From: Lachnospiraceae bacterium
GTDB lineage: Bacteria; Bacillota; Clostridia; Lachnospirales; Lachnospiraceae
Direction: 5' to 3'
Length of the DNA: 43,763 bases
Assembly (NCBI GenBank): GCA_017635395.1
Contig: JAGBLN010000017.1
Coordinates: 1-43,763 of the forward strand
The notes under the pieces were generated by a model. The model had not been told where the DNA came from, made no database searches, and worked only from the letters and a program-made list of their open reading frames with translations. The position numbers were made by a program, and so were the translations under genes. Positions 17,043 to 25,560 of the stretch are shown piece by piece. Each line of letters opens with the position of its first letter. The stretch's first letter is position 1.

Positions 17043-17648
17043 TCAAATCTTTAAAAAATTCTCCAGTATCTTAAGTCCCACTGTTGAGCTCTTCTCCGGA
17101 TGGAACTGGGTTGCAAAAACATTTCCCTTTTCCACGGATGCATGGATATGCGTCCCGTATTCTACGGAAGAAGTAACTATGCTCTCATCCTCTGCTTTCA
17201 GATAAAATGAATGGACGAAATACACATATGCACCTTCGTCTATTCCATCCAGGATGACTGACTTGTTTTCCAGATGCAGTGAATTCCATCCTATCTGGGG
17301 AACCTTTATCCCGTCAGCTGCCGGTATCTTCAGTACCCTGCCCTTAAAAATACCAAGGCCGTCTACCCCCGGCGATTCCTCGCTTCCTTCAAAAAGGAGC
17401 TGTAAGCCAACACATATAGCCATAAAAGGAGTGCCTGCATCTATCACCTGATGTATAACAGGTACCAGGCCATACTCCTCAAGCTTACCCATAGCATCGC
17501 CAAAAACACCGACACCCGGGAGCATGACCTTGTCTGCCCCTTTGATAACAGCAGGATCCCTGGTGACAACAGCTTCTTCACCAAGAGAAATCACTGCTTT
17601 CTCCACGCTTTTTATATTGCCTGCATCATAATCTATTATGGCTATCAT
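17043..17648 (-). CDS. hisH: Imidazole glycerol phosphate synthase, glutamine amidotransferase subunit
   Basis: Glutaminase partner of HisF, 201 residues. The start MIAIIDYDAGNIKSVEKA, the nucleophile in FMAICVGLQLLFEGSEE, and the His/Glu pair in TQFHPEKSS identify the triad. Its ribosome site overlaps the stop of the large disordered-protein gene 16 nt upstream, so the two are probably on one transcript. Confidence 0.97.
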   Translation of the reverse strand: MIAIIDYDAGNIKSVEKAVISLGEEAVVTRDPAVIKGADKVMLPGVGVFGDAMGKLEEYGLVPVIHQVIDAGTPFMAICVGLQLLFEGSEESPGVDGLGIFKGRVLKIPAADGIKVPQIGWNSLHLENKSVILDGIDEGAYVYFVHSFYLKAEDESIVTSSVEYGTHIHASVEKGNVFATQFHPEKSSTVGLKILENFLKI

Positions 17649-17664
17649 ATTTCTCTTCCTGCTC

Positions 17665-20475
17665 CTAAAACTGCTCGCTGTCTATCTGCACCTGAACATT
17701 ATCGTCAGTATCAACAATTATGTTCGTTGAATTCTGCTCTGCCGTGTTATCTTCAGGCTGGTTATTTTCCGGAGCATTGTCTTCATCCGTATTCTCTTCA
17801 GTGTTTTCTTCCGCAGCATTCTCCTCAGGTGCTTCCGTATCATTCGGTACATTAGTATCCGTACCGTTCTCAAGTATGTACTGTTCTTCTTCCGGAAGCA
17901 TGTCAGGAAGTCCAGGATCCGCAGCATCACCTTCTTCCGGTGTTTCCGGCTCTACGCTGCTGCTACCGCCAAGACCATACATTGCATTTACAGCGTCCTG
18001 CATCTTCACATAAGGCTCACCCATCAGTATGGCATTTACTGCTCCGGTGTAATCAGTCTTGCTATATCCTATTATTTCCATAGCTTGCGCTTCCGACACG
18101 CCATAGTCATTCTGCAGCGCAAGAAGTATGTTATTCCTGGTAGCATCAATGTCACTGAGCACTCCCAAGGTTTCCGCATCCGTTTTCAGTCCTTCATAAC
18201 GCTTTAAGCCCTGGAAAAGCGCATCAAGAGCTTTATCATTCATACCCATAGCCTTGTACTGGCCATAGGACTCATACTTACGGTCCATAAGGATAATCGT
18301 CTTGGAACGGTCATATATCAGCTGATCGCTCTCATTCAGCTTCTTTCCGTACATGGAATAAAAAGCTTCCTTATAATCCTGGTCATAGTACGCCGCTCTT
18401 GCAGACTTCATAACATTTGCCTTAGGTAGAAGCACAGCAAGGACTATAGCTGCAGCCAAAACAGACACTGCAAAAGCAGCAGACCTTACAATGTATTTCT
18501 TTGGAATCTTCGGTCCCTTTTCTTCTTCTCCTGCAGGCTTTTCCTTTTTAGGCTTCTTTTCCTTAGGTTTCTTGGGTTTCTTTTCCTTGGGCTTCTTTTC
18601 TTTCTTTTTCTTCTTTTTCTTGCCCTTTTCTTCGCCCTCGGCATCAAGCTCATTCAGGATCTGCTTGTTTTCATCGCTAAGCTTTGTTGCACTTTCTTCA
18701 GGGGATCCTTCTTCATCTTCCTCGTAAAATACAGCCTCTAAAAGTGCCGCGATCAGGCCTTTCTTTTTATCGCCCTTTTCCTTTTTCTTCTTTTTCTTTC
18801 CGGATGCGTCATCTGTTCCGTCATCCTCAGCAGCATCCCCCTCTGATGCAGATTCTTCTGACAGGTCACCAGAAATATCCGACATATCATCCAGAAGATC
18901 CATATCAGACGATTCAGCTGTATCAGCTTCAGCAGGTTCAGACGGCGCTTCACCATCAACCTCAGCTTCTGCATCTTTATCTTTTTTCTTTTTTCCGAAC
19001 AGCTTTGCAAAGAAGGAATCGCCTTTTTCCTTCATTTTCTTTTCTTTCTTTTTCTTCTTGGATTTCTTTCCGCCCTCAGACTCTTCTTCATCAGAATCGT
19101 CATCAAAGCTATCCAGACCGACATCCGGCTCCTTTAAAAGATCAGCATTCACTGCCTCATTGTTGTCAGATTTTTCAAGAACATCCTTTATGTCTCCCAG
19201 ATCGCCATCCAGCACATCCATGTCAGAAAGCATATCCAGGATATCCGCATCCCCCTCAGTGCTGGGCAGGCTTTCGCCTGGAACATCCGCTTCAGCGGCA
19301 GCTATGCGCGCCTCCAGGTCATCAGGATCCATATCAGCCAGTTCACTTAAGTCACTCTGTATGTCATCCCCGGCACCATCACCCTTAAGCAAAGACATAA
19401 GGTCATCAGCTTCGCCCTCGGCGTCAACAGTCTCAGAGAAGTCAGAAATAGCCTCATCATCAATGCTTCCGGCCTCTTCAACTGCCGATAATAAATCATC
19501 GACAGCATTTATATCATCGATATCACTGATTCCATCAGCTGCCTCGGTTTCTGGAACATCATTATCAGCGAGTCCATCTTCCGGTGCAATATCGCCAATC
19601 TCTTTCTGAACATCCTCAGGGATTTCATCTAAGATTTTATTTACTGCATCATCTATTTTTTCTTCGTCTGTACCATCAGCCGAATTTTCTTCGATAGAAT
19701 TTTCTTCGATAGAATTTTCTTCATTAACAGCTTCTTCACCAGAAGTTTCTACGTCAGCCAAGCCGTCCGTATCTTCTTCGTCAGCATGATCCTCGGGCAT
19801 CTCCGCTTCCATGTCAGGCTCGGCATTTTTCGGTATGTCTATGCTCTCGTCCTGTCCTTCTGCCTCAGGCATATCAGGAGTTTCAGGTAAACCGACATCC
19901 TCTGGCGCAGCATCCATATTGCTTACAGATTCAGCCATATCAGGCATAGGACTGCCTTCACTTGCCGGTTCTTCAGTTTCGGACATTCCAGCCACATCAG
20001 CCCCTATATTTTCAGCATCAACTATAGCCTCTGCGATTTCAGGCATATCTCCGGGCACATCATAATCGGCACTTTCACCGGTAGGCAGAACGCTGTCGTC
20101 TGCATCTTCTTCAAATGCCTCGATCTCGCTTGCAAGCTCATCCGCGGAAATCCCATCCAGATTGAAATCCTTCGCCCCCTGGGAATTAAGATCAAATTCC
20201 GGAACATCAGCCGGTTCTGGCACGTCAAAATCACCGGAAACAGCCTCTGCTGTGTCAGCTTCTATGACAGTATCTGATGCAGTCTCTTCTATTCCAGAAC
20301 TCATTACAGATTCTGTTCCAGACTCTGTCACGTTTTCCACCGCTGTTTCAGCAGCGGCATCAGCTGGAACGGCCGCATCAACAGGCTCGTTCTTTTTTTC
20401 CGGTTCCTTCTTTTCTTTTTTCGGATTTAATGCTTGAGCAAGTAATTGGTCAAGGTACTCTTCTTCTGAACTCAT
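17665..20475 (-). CDS. Very large acidic, disordered single-TM protein of unknown function
   Basis: 936 residues, unrecognised. Residues 1-~465 are extremely Asp/Glu/Ala/Ser/Pro-rich and lack hydrophobic cores. Three lysine tracts follow: ~468-500 (KKSKKKKKEKK ... FFAKLFGKKKKDKD), ~558-580, and ~615-660 with PKEKKPKK-type repeats. A single TM helix lies at ~662-684 (SAAFAVSVLAAAIVLAVLLP). The outer ~250 residues have a helical TPR-like part (SARAAYYDQDYKEAFYSMYG) and an Asn/Glu/Asp-rich tail. By the positive-inside rule the N-terminal 660 residues are cytoplasmic. I start at the ATG at 20475, which has GAGGG ahead. It is upstream of hisH with 16 nt between, and has its own promoter. Confidence 0.85.
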   Translation of the reverse strand: MSSEEEYLDQLLAQALNPKKEKKEPEKKNEPVDAAVPADAAAETAVENVTESGTESVMSSGIEETASDTVIEADTAEAVSGDFDVPEPADVPEFDLNSQGAKDFNLDGISADELASEIEAFEEDADDSVLPTGESADYDVPGDMPEIAEAIVDAENIGADVAGMSETEEPASEGSPMPDMAESVSNMDAAPEDVGLPETPDMPEAEGQDESIDIPKNAEPDMEAEMPEDHADEEDTDGLADVETSGEEAVNEENSIEENSIEENSADGTDEEKIDDAVNKILDEIPEDVQKEIGDIAPEDGLADNDVPETEAADGISDIDDINAVDDLLSAVEEAGSIDDEAISDFSETVDAEGEADDLMSLLKGDGAGDDIQSDLSELADMDPDDLEARIAAAEADVPGESLPSTEGDADILDMLSDMDVLDGDLGDIKDVLEKSDNNEAVNADLLKEPDVGLDSFDDDSDEEESEGGKKSKKKKKEKKMKEKGDSFFAKLFGKKKKDKDAEAEVDGEAPSEPAEADTAESSDMDLLDDMSDISGDLSEESASEGDAAEDDGTDDASGKKKKKKEKGDKKKGLIAALLEAVFYEEDEEGSPEESATKLSDENKQILNELDAEGEEKGKKKKKKKEKKPKEKKPKKPKEKKPKKEKPAGEEEKGPKIPKKYIVRSAAFAVSVLAAAIVLAVLLPKANVMKSARAAYYDQDYKEAFYSMYGKKLNESDQLIYDRSKTIILMDRKYESYGQYKAMGMNDKALDALFQGLKRYEGLKTDAETLGVLSDIDATRNNILLALQNDYGVSEAQAMEIIGYSKTDYTGAVNAILMGEPYVKMQDAVNAMYGLGGSSSVEPETPEEGDAADPGLPDMLPEEEQYILENGTDTNVPNDTEAPEENAAEENTEENTDEDNAPENNQPEDNTAEQNSTNIIVDTDDNVQVQIDSEQF
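19682..19722. repeat. 15-bp tandem repeat inside the disordered-protein gene
   Basis: GAATTTTCTTCGATA is repeated twice exactly and then for 11 more bases, encoding Glu-Asn-Ser-Ile-Glu units. In-frame unit length allows length variation without loss of frame. Confidence 0.9.
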
Positions 20476-20510
20476 CTCAAAACCCTCTGTGCCACAAAAC
20501 ACGCCAATTT

Positions 20511-20540
20511 ATTTTACCACAAATCTATGGGCATTTGTAA
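20511..20540 (-). promoter_or_regulatory. Probable promoter of the disordered-protein gene
   Basis: Minus-strand TTACAA (20535-20540), 18-nt spacer, TAAAAT (20511-20516), ~35 nt before the start codon. Confidence 0.45.
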
Positions 20541-20606
20541 TAAAAATGTCATCGATCAGGGGAACTCTGCCCGATAATGCGATACCTTTCAAACAGGCTG
20601 AAATGT

Positions 20607-20636
20607 AAAAAGCATCCCATCATCAGACGGGATGCC
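20607..20636 (-). terminator. Terminator of cheV
   Basis: GCATCCC pairs with GGGATGC around a 10-nt loop on the minus strand, followed by TTTTT, 28 nt past the cheV stop. It separates cheV from the large disordered-protein gene. Confidence 0.85.
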
Positions 20637-20663
20637 TTACATAAATGCTAACAACCAAAACTC

Positions 20664-21587
20664 TTATTGTTCTTCTTCAGCGCTTGCTGAGTTAATACCA
20701 AGAATAGTATCAATAGTGCGTACAAGATTTCCTATCTCAGGCTTGGTAAGCTGTGCATCTGCACCAAGCTGCTCGCCCTTGCGGCGCATTTCCGTATTTA
20801 TCAGGGATGAGAAGATTATAACAGGAATATCCTTTAATTCATCATCATCCTTTATGAGCTTTGTAAGCCTGTGACCGTCCATCTGAGGCATCTCAATATC
20901 AGTGATAACGCACTGGCAGTTCTTTGCGATGGTTCCCTGTGACTTCCACATTACGAGATGATCCCAAGCCTGCTGGCCGTTCTCGGTGTGAGTGGTATTA
21001 ACATATCCGGCCCTGCGAAGGCTCTCAACTATAAGCTTATTAAGAAGGGCTGAATCCTCAGCTATAAGGATAGGTGTCTCATTTCTTGAGCGCCTGCCCA
21101 TCTCATCGATTTCCTGAACCTTAAGGCCGGTCTCAGGATTGATATCCGTAACGATCTTCTCGAAGTCGAGGATGATTATAAGCTTTCCATCCTTCTTTAT
21201 GATACCGGTGGATACGCCGTCTTCGGTATTGTTGATGGTTGAATCAGGCTTTATGATCTCTGTCCAGGATACTCTGTATATTCCGATAACGGAATCAACA
21301 TGAAAAGCCATATTAAGTCCGTTAAAGTTGGTTATAATGAAAAGTCCCTTAGGCTCTGACTGTCCCCTCTGAAGGCAGTTCTTAAGGTCTATTGCAGTGA
21401 TCATGCTTTCACGGGGCATGAACACGCCCTCTACGGAAGGATGTGAATTGGGAACCGGAGTAACTGCCTGGTAAGGAATTATCTCACGGATCTTGGCAAC
21501 GTTTATTCCGTAGGAATTGCCATCAAGCATGAACTCAAGAATTTCCAGCTCATTGGTGCCGTTTTCAAGTAGTATCTTTGTATCCAT
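20664..21587 (-). CDS. cheV: Chemotaxis coupling protein CheV (CheW domain plus receiver)
   Basis: 307 residues. Residues ~10-150 are a CheW-like domain (EILEFMLDGNSYGINVAKI, VEGVFMPRESMITAIDL), which bridges receptors and CheA. Residues ~175-300 are a response-regulator receiver with the acidic pair in ILIAEDSALLN, the phosphorylated Asp in CVITDIEMPQMDGH, and a late Lys in LTKPEIGN. Phosphorylation in CheV-type proteins tunes adaptation. I start at the ATG at 21587 (GAGGTGG ahead). No flagellar or other chemotaxis gene is next to it, so it is an orphan locus implying that the cell has a chemotaxis system elsewhere. Confidence 0.93.
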   Translation of the reverse strand: MDTKILLENGTNELEILEFMLDGNSYGINVAKIREIIPYQAVTPVPNSHPSVEGVFMPRESMITAIDLKNCLQRGQSEPKGLFIITNFNGLNMAFHVDSVIGIYRVSWTEIIKPDSTINNTEDGVSTGIIKKDGKLIIILDFEKIVTDINPETGLKVQEIDEMGRRSRNETPILIAEDSALLNKLIVESLRRAGYVNTTHTENGQQAWDHLVMWKSQGTIAKNCQCVITDIEMPQMDGHRLTKLIKDDDELKDIPVIIFSSLINTEMRRKGEQLGADAQLTKPEIGNLVRTIDTILGINSASAEEEQ

Positions 21588-21615
21588 ACGCTCCACCTCA
21601 TCTGTTTTTTTTAAT

Positions 21616-21653
21616 TAAGGACCAGTCCCTAAATTAAGTTACTGTTCCTAAAT
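21616..21653 (-). repeat. Two 19-nt imperfect tandem units in the cheV leader
   Basis: TAAGGACCAGTCCCTAAAT and TAAGTTACTGTTCCTAAAT lie end to end (14 of 19 matching). The first contains the small palindrome GGACCAGTCC. They fall between the cheV promoter and its ribosome site. Confidence 0.5.
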
Positions 21654-21685
21654 CGCTCACAGCTATTGCTCACGACATCATAAAC

Positions 21686-21714
21686 ATTATACAAAACATT
21701 GTTTCAAAAGTCCA
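21686..21714 (-). promoter_or_regulatory. cheV promoter
   Basis: Minus-strand TGGACT (21709-21714), 17 nt, TATAAT (21686-21691), giving a ~90-nt leader. It is of housekeeping type; no sigma-D flagellar-type motif was seen. Confidence 0.55.
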
Positions 21715-21744
21715 CTTGTTTTGTCTATTTTTATCAAATTGCTG

Positions 21745-22506
21745 CTAATCCAGAGATAATTCTGCACGGTCGCTTCCGTTTCTCATCACCATTGTCACCG
21801 ATGAAACATCTGCCTTTGACTCCTCCACTTCTATCAAAAGCACCAGTTCGTCGCTTGCACCGGCCGCAAGTGTCTCACGGCAGGATGAAAAGTCATTCAA
21901 GAGCAGCGTGGTAAGCGCAGCCTTGGTGCTGCCGTCTCCCAGTTTAAAAGCAAAATGCGCATCCATTGAAGCCATATCCAGCAGCTTATCTTCTCCCGAT
22001 GAATTAACCGCAGAAAACTTAAATACAACAAGCTTATTTCCGGGCGAGGCAGTTACGATTCCCTGCCAGTCACCCTCAGCCGTAGCCTCCGGATACTTAT
22101 CACAGACAGTATAGCCTGCGCTTTCTATATCTATGCCACCTATACCGAAAAACTCATCAATATCCGTATAAACAGGTTCCGGCGGCAGCACTTCACCTGA
22201 GTCTTCGCCGGAACCCTCATCGGCGCTGCTGTTCTCTTCCTGCTTTGCAGCTTCCTCCTGCCTGCGCAGTTCAGCCGCCTGAGCCTGCATTGCCGCCTTG
22301 CGCTCAAGTTTTGCCTGCTCTTCCGCATACTCTTCGGCCGTCACCATAGATTCTGAGTAATTTGCATCATACTTCAAAAGCAGCCCTGCAGCATACTCCT
22401 CCACCTTCCTCATATCCTCTTCCGGAAGGTCGGGAATCGCATTACCGCAGCCGCACAGACATACCGCAGCCAGACTTATGATTATAAACTGAATTGCTCT
22501 TTTCAC
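21745..22506 (-). CDS. Lipoprotein of unknown function
   Basis: 253 residues starting at a GTG with GAGG 6 nt upstream. The signal peptide ends in the lipobox CLCGC, so the protein is anchored outside the membrane. A coiled-coil-prone, Ala/Glu/Gln-rich stretch (about 45-95) leads into a Ser/Glu linker and a C-terminal beta-rich domain (residues ~120-253) with GNKLVVFKFSAVN, which resembles small Ig-like/DUF5067-type folds in Bacillota lipoproteins. It follows the histidine kinase gene by 112 nt and may report to or be controlled by it; that is inference. Confidence 0.8.
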   Translation of the reverse strand: MKRAIQFIIISLAAVCLCGCGNAIPDLPEEDMRKVEEYAAGLLLKYDANYSESMVTAEEYAEEQAKLERKAAMQAQAAELRRQEEAAKQEENSSADEGSGEDSGEVLPPEPVYTDIDEFFGIGGIDIESAGYTVCDKYPEATAEGDWQGIVTASPGNKLVVFKFSAVNSSGEDKLLDMASMDAHFAFKLGDGSTKAALTTLLLNDFSSCRETLAAGASDELVLLIEVEESKADVSSVTMVMRNGSDRAELSLD

Positions 22507-22618
22507 TTTTTTCCTCGGTTTATTTTTTGTGTCACTGCTGTAAGCACACTTTTACAGCATCCACTGCTTTGGACACTTTAAAACATTTTATCATTTGAAA
22601 GTTGCTTAGACAAGTATG

Positions 22619-24109
22619 CTATTTTGTGGCAAACTCGCACCAGAATTCCACACCGTCATCGTAGTTTACTACACCGTACCTGCCCTTCATGGATTCCATT
22701 ATTGCTTTCACGATGGAAAGGCCAAGGCCGCTTCCACCATACTCCCTGGTTCTTGCCCTGTCCACCTTGTAAAACTTTTCCCAAAGCCGGTCTAAACTTT
22801 CCTCCGGAATAGGAGACCCGCTATTGAAAACACTTATCCTTACAGCATCTCCCTCGGTCCCCGCCTTTATGTGTATTTCTTTTTTTCCGCCACAGTAATG
22901 TATGGCATTGCTGATATAGTTTCTCAGCACTTCCTCTGCCTGATACTCATCAGCCCATACGAACAGCCCCTGTTTCTCAGTATAGTAAACTTTTATTCCC
23001 GATTCTTCTGTCACCATGTCAAAGGACTGTATACAGTTTACGATAAGCTCATTAATGTCAAACCGCTCCATCACCATCCCGTCCCGGCCGCTCTCCACCT
23101 GATTCAGGAGTATCAGCCGCTTTACAAGATGGTCCATTTTCTCCGCCTCGTCCATTATGACATCACAGTAGAATTCGCGGCTTTCAGCGTCATCATTTAC
23201 GCCTTCCTTTAGCCCTTCCGCATATCCTTTTACAAGGGCGATGGGTGTCTTAAGCTCATGGGAAACATTAGCTATGAACTCTGACCTGCGTTCATCTGCG
23301 CGCTCCCGCTCTTCAATATCCTTTAATAGTTCCAGCTGAGTACTCTTAAGATCCGATATAGTGGTTTCCAGCTTCTCAGACATTGTATTAATATCAGCGC
23401 CCAGCAGCGCTATCTCTTTTGCGCCTCCGCCGTCGTATTTCTCACTAAAATCAAGTTCACTGACCTGCCTGGAAATCCTTGAAAGCCTTTCCACAGGATC
23501 CGTTATTTTTTTTGCGACATACCATATTACCAGGGCAGATATCAGGACGGCAGCAATGCCGACTATATGGAAAAAGCGGATGGACATCCTTACACTTTCC
23601 CTTATACTTTCCATAGGCGTCCTAATCAGGAAGAAGTTGTCAACATCCATATTTCCCCATATTATCAGGTACTCGCTACCACTAAAGGGATCCTTTACTT
23701 TTGATATCACATAATTCTCAGCACTTTCTATAATTTCAGACCTGTTCTGCTCCCGCTCAAATATCATGCCCCTGAGCTGCATCGTGATCTGTTCCGAATC
23801 GCCCATTGTAGAATACACGGTATTAGATGCAGCATCCGTTATTATAAAATCCATATTATTGATGCTGCAGATCTTGATCATCTCGGAATTGAATTCATCA
23901 GTTCCTATAGTGCCTGCATCATAACTGGTTTTAAGCGCCTTGTAGGTTTCTACTAACTTTTTTTCTTTATCCCTGAGATAAAAATCTTCCAGAAAAAAAG
24001 AATTAACAATACCGCAGACAACCAGCGTCCCCGTAAGCAGCAGCACAAAAATAATAATAAGCTCTTTTTTTAATGAGATTCTGTGCTTATGGCATCCTTT
24101 TAGCAGCAT
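22619..24109 (-). CDS. Sensor histidine kinase, two-TM with HAMP
   Basis: About 496 residues. A TM helix near the N-terminus (LIIIFVLLLTGTLVVCGIV) and one at ~178-200 bracket an extracellular sensor of ~135 residues. A HAMP linker (ITDPVERLSRI) is followed by a coiled coil, the phospho-accepting histidine in IANVSHELKTPIALVKG, and the ATPase domain with N box NYISNAIHY, F box LWEKFYKVD and G box GGSGLGLSI. I prefer the ATG at 24109, 7 nt after the regulator's stop; a start 36 nt earlier overlaps that gene. It pairs with the adjacent OmpR-type regulator. Signal unknown. Confidence 0.93.
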   Translation of the reverse strand: MLLKGCHKHRISLKKELIIIFVLLLTGTLVVCGIVNSFFLEDFYLRDKEKKLVETYKALKTSYDAGTIGTDEFNSEMIKICSINNMDFIITDAASNTVYSTMGDSEQITMQLRGMIFEREQNRSEIIESAENYVISKVKDPFSGSEYLIIWGNMDVDNFFLIRTPMESIRESVRMSIRFFHIVGIAAVLISALVIWYVAKKITDPVERLSRISRQVSELDFSEKYDGGGAKEIALLGADINTMSEKLETTISDLKSTQLELLKDIEERERADERRSEFIANVSHELKTPIALVKGYAEGLKEGVNDDAESREFYCDVIMDEAEKMDHLVKRLILLNQVESGRDGMVMERFDINELIVNCIQSFDMVTEESGIKVYYTEKQGLFVWADEYQAEEVLRNYISNAIHYCGGKKEIHIKAGTEGDAVRISVFNSGSPIPEESLDRLWEKFYKVDRARTREYGGSGLGLSIVKAIMESMKGRYGVVNYDDGVEFWCEFATK

Positions 24110-24116
24110 AACAAAC

Positions 24117-24797
24117 TCACTTCTCAGGTTCAAACTTGTATCCAAGTCCCCAGATTGTATGTATATAGTTACCCCTTGCTCCCAGCTTGCTCCTGAGCTT
24201 CTTTACATGGGTATCAATAGTCCTGGCGTCCCCGAAATAATCATAATTCCATACGCTGTTGAGTATCTTTTCACGGGATAAGGCTATGCCCTTATTCTCC
24301 ATAAAATAAACCAACAGCTCAAACTCCTTAACGCTTAAGTCCACTGTGGCCCCGTCCACATAAACTATGTGGGCAGTCTGGTCCACACGGATCGCGCCGC
24401 ATTCTATCATCTCCTCGCTCGCAGCATCAGATGTACGCCTGAGTATCGCCTCAACTCTTGCCACAAGGATCTTTGGAGAAAACGGCTTAGATATGTATTC
24501 ATCCACCCCCAGCTTAAAGCCTAAGAGTTCATCCTTTTCTTCTGCCCTTGCGGTCAGCATTATGATGGGAAGGGATGATGACTTCCTTATTTCCTTGCAG
24601 ACCTCCCAACCGTCCATTTCCGGCATCATTACATCCAGGATCATCAGCGATATATCCTTTTCCTTATAGAAAATATCAAGTGCCTGCTTTCCGTTCTCCG
24701 CTTCCAGCACGCTATACCCTGTTTTCGTAAGAAAGTCCGAAAGAAGCTTTCTCATCCTGCTTTCATCATCTACTATCAGTATTGTCTGTTTTGCCAT
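24117..24797 (-). CDS. OmpR/PhoB-type response regulator
   Basis: 226 residues. Receiver domain with Asp10/Asp11 (LIVDDES), phospho-acceptor Asp55 in MILDVMMPEMDG, Thr in IMLTARA and Lys in YISKPFSP. A C-terminal winged helix (~130-226) has VKEFELLVYFMENKG and TIDTHVKKLRSKLG. It is the cognate regulator of the kinase that follows and is itself preceded, 15 nt upstream, by a membrane-protein gene. Confidence 0.96.
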   Translation of the reverse strand: MAKQTILIVDDESRMRKLLSDFLTKTGYSVLEAENGKQALDIFYKEKDISLMILDVMMPEMDGWEVCKEIRKSSSLPIIMLTARAEEKDELLGFKLGVDEYISKPFSPKILVARVEAILRRTSDAASEEMIECGAIRVDQTAHIVYVDGATVDLSVKEFELLVYFMENKGIALSREKILNSVWNYDYFGDARTIDTHVKKLRSKLGARGNYIHTIWGLGYKFEPEK

Positions 24798-24812
24798 TTA
24801 TATCACCTTCTA

Positions 24813-25424
24813 TCACTGAGCCTGCATTTCAGCCGCCCTTTCCCTAAGCTCGGCCTCACGCTCCGTCAGTTCCGCATCCCATGCTGCATACTTATTCTGG
24901 AGCGCTGTTTCATAATTCAGAATATTAGGAGTATCGCTCTTAAATGCTATTATAAACATTACAACGATCGCCGCAGCAAGAAAGCCTATTACTATCCTAT
25001 GGGACAATATTTTATTCTTACTTTCCTGCTTTTCCTTTTTTAGGCTGCGCCTCAGCTTGTTGAAATTTTCTTCTGTAAGCTGCTGGTCATTTACAGCCTC
25101 CGTTTCACGAGTCTTGGTTATTCCTGAAAACATCTCCACAGGAATTCCCCTAAGCTCATGGTCCAGCTCCGTGGAATGCGCCTTAAGGAATCCGTACATT
25201 TCCGACATATATATCAGGCCTTCCGGAGTACGCAAAGAAGAAGAATTTATAATCTTGTCATAAAGAAGATGCACCACTTTAGGCTTGGAGTAATCTATCT
25301 GCTGCTCAAGCTTCTGTATGCGCTTAAGCTCCCTTTCGGCATCGTCCGCAATCACTTTGTCCGCATAGGAAAAAGCCCCCAGCTCAAACCGTTCTTCTTT
25401 TTTTTCTGAATCCTTATTTTTCAT
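24813..25424 (-). CDS. Unknown single-TM protein in the two-component operon
   Basis: About 203 residues. A charged N-terminal part of ~145 residues, rich in Lys/Glu and with helical heptads (AERELKRIQKLEQQIDYSKP), is followed by one TM segment (IVIGFLAAAIVVMFIIAF, about 146-163) and a short outer coiled coil ending AELTEREAELRERAAEMQAQ. The orientation suggests a cytoplasmic N-domain and an outside coiled-coil tail. It is the first gene of the regulator/kinase operon and could be an accessory sensor; no family is recognised. I use the ATG at 25424 and not a GTG 9 nt earlier. Confidence 0.78.
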   Translation of the reverse strand: MKNKDSEKKEERFELGAFSYADKVIADDAERELKRIQKLEQQIDYSKPKVVHLLYDKIINSSSLRTPEGLIYMSEMYGFLKAHSTELDHELRGIPVEMFSGITKTRETEAVNDQQLTEENFNKLRRSLKKEKQESKNKILSHRIVIGFLAAAIVVMFIIAFKSDTPNILNYETALQNKYAAWDAELTEREAELRERAAEMQAQ

Positions 25425-25513
25425 TCTCTTCACCCAAAATCATATGCCCACGGTATAGTTACGATTATACCAAAAAATTTGTAAATAAATTTCTTATACA
25501 TTCCGATGGATAT

Positions 25514-25542
25514 AAAAAAGCTCTTCTGCATGGCAGAAGAGC
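25514..25542 (-). terminator. Terminator after nrdR
   Basis: GCTCTTCTGC pairs perfectly with GCAGAAGAGC (10 bp, 3-nt loop); TTTTTT follows on the minus strand. The plus side also has a short T-run, but there is no plus-strand gene to terminate. Confidence 0.9.
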
Positions 25543-25560
25543 CCTTTTCATCCTCACAGA

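Noticed and set aside
17682-17830. Repeats in the Asn/Glu-rich tail of the disordered protein as a CRISPR-like array
   Set aside because: Short degenerate codon repeats within a coding frame, without regular spacers.
18684-19388. Plus-strand frames within 17665-20475, including a 234-codon one
   Set aside because: Low-complexity antisense of the acidic/lysine-rich gene; composition of His/Pro/Gln reflects codon bias of the other strand.
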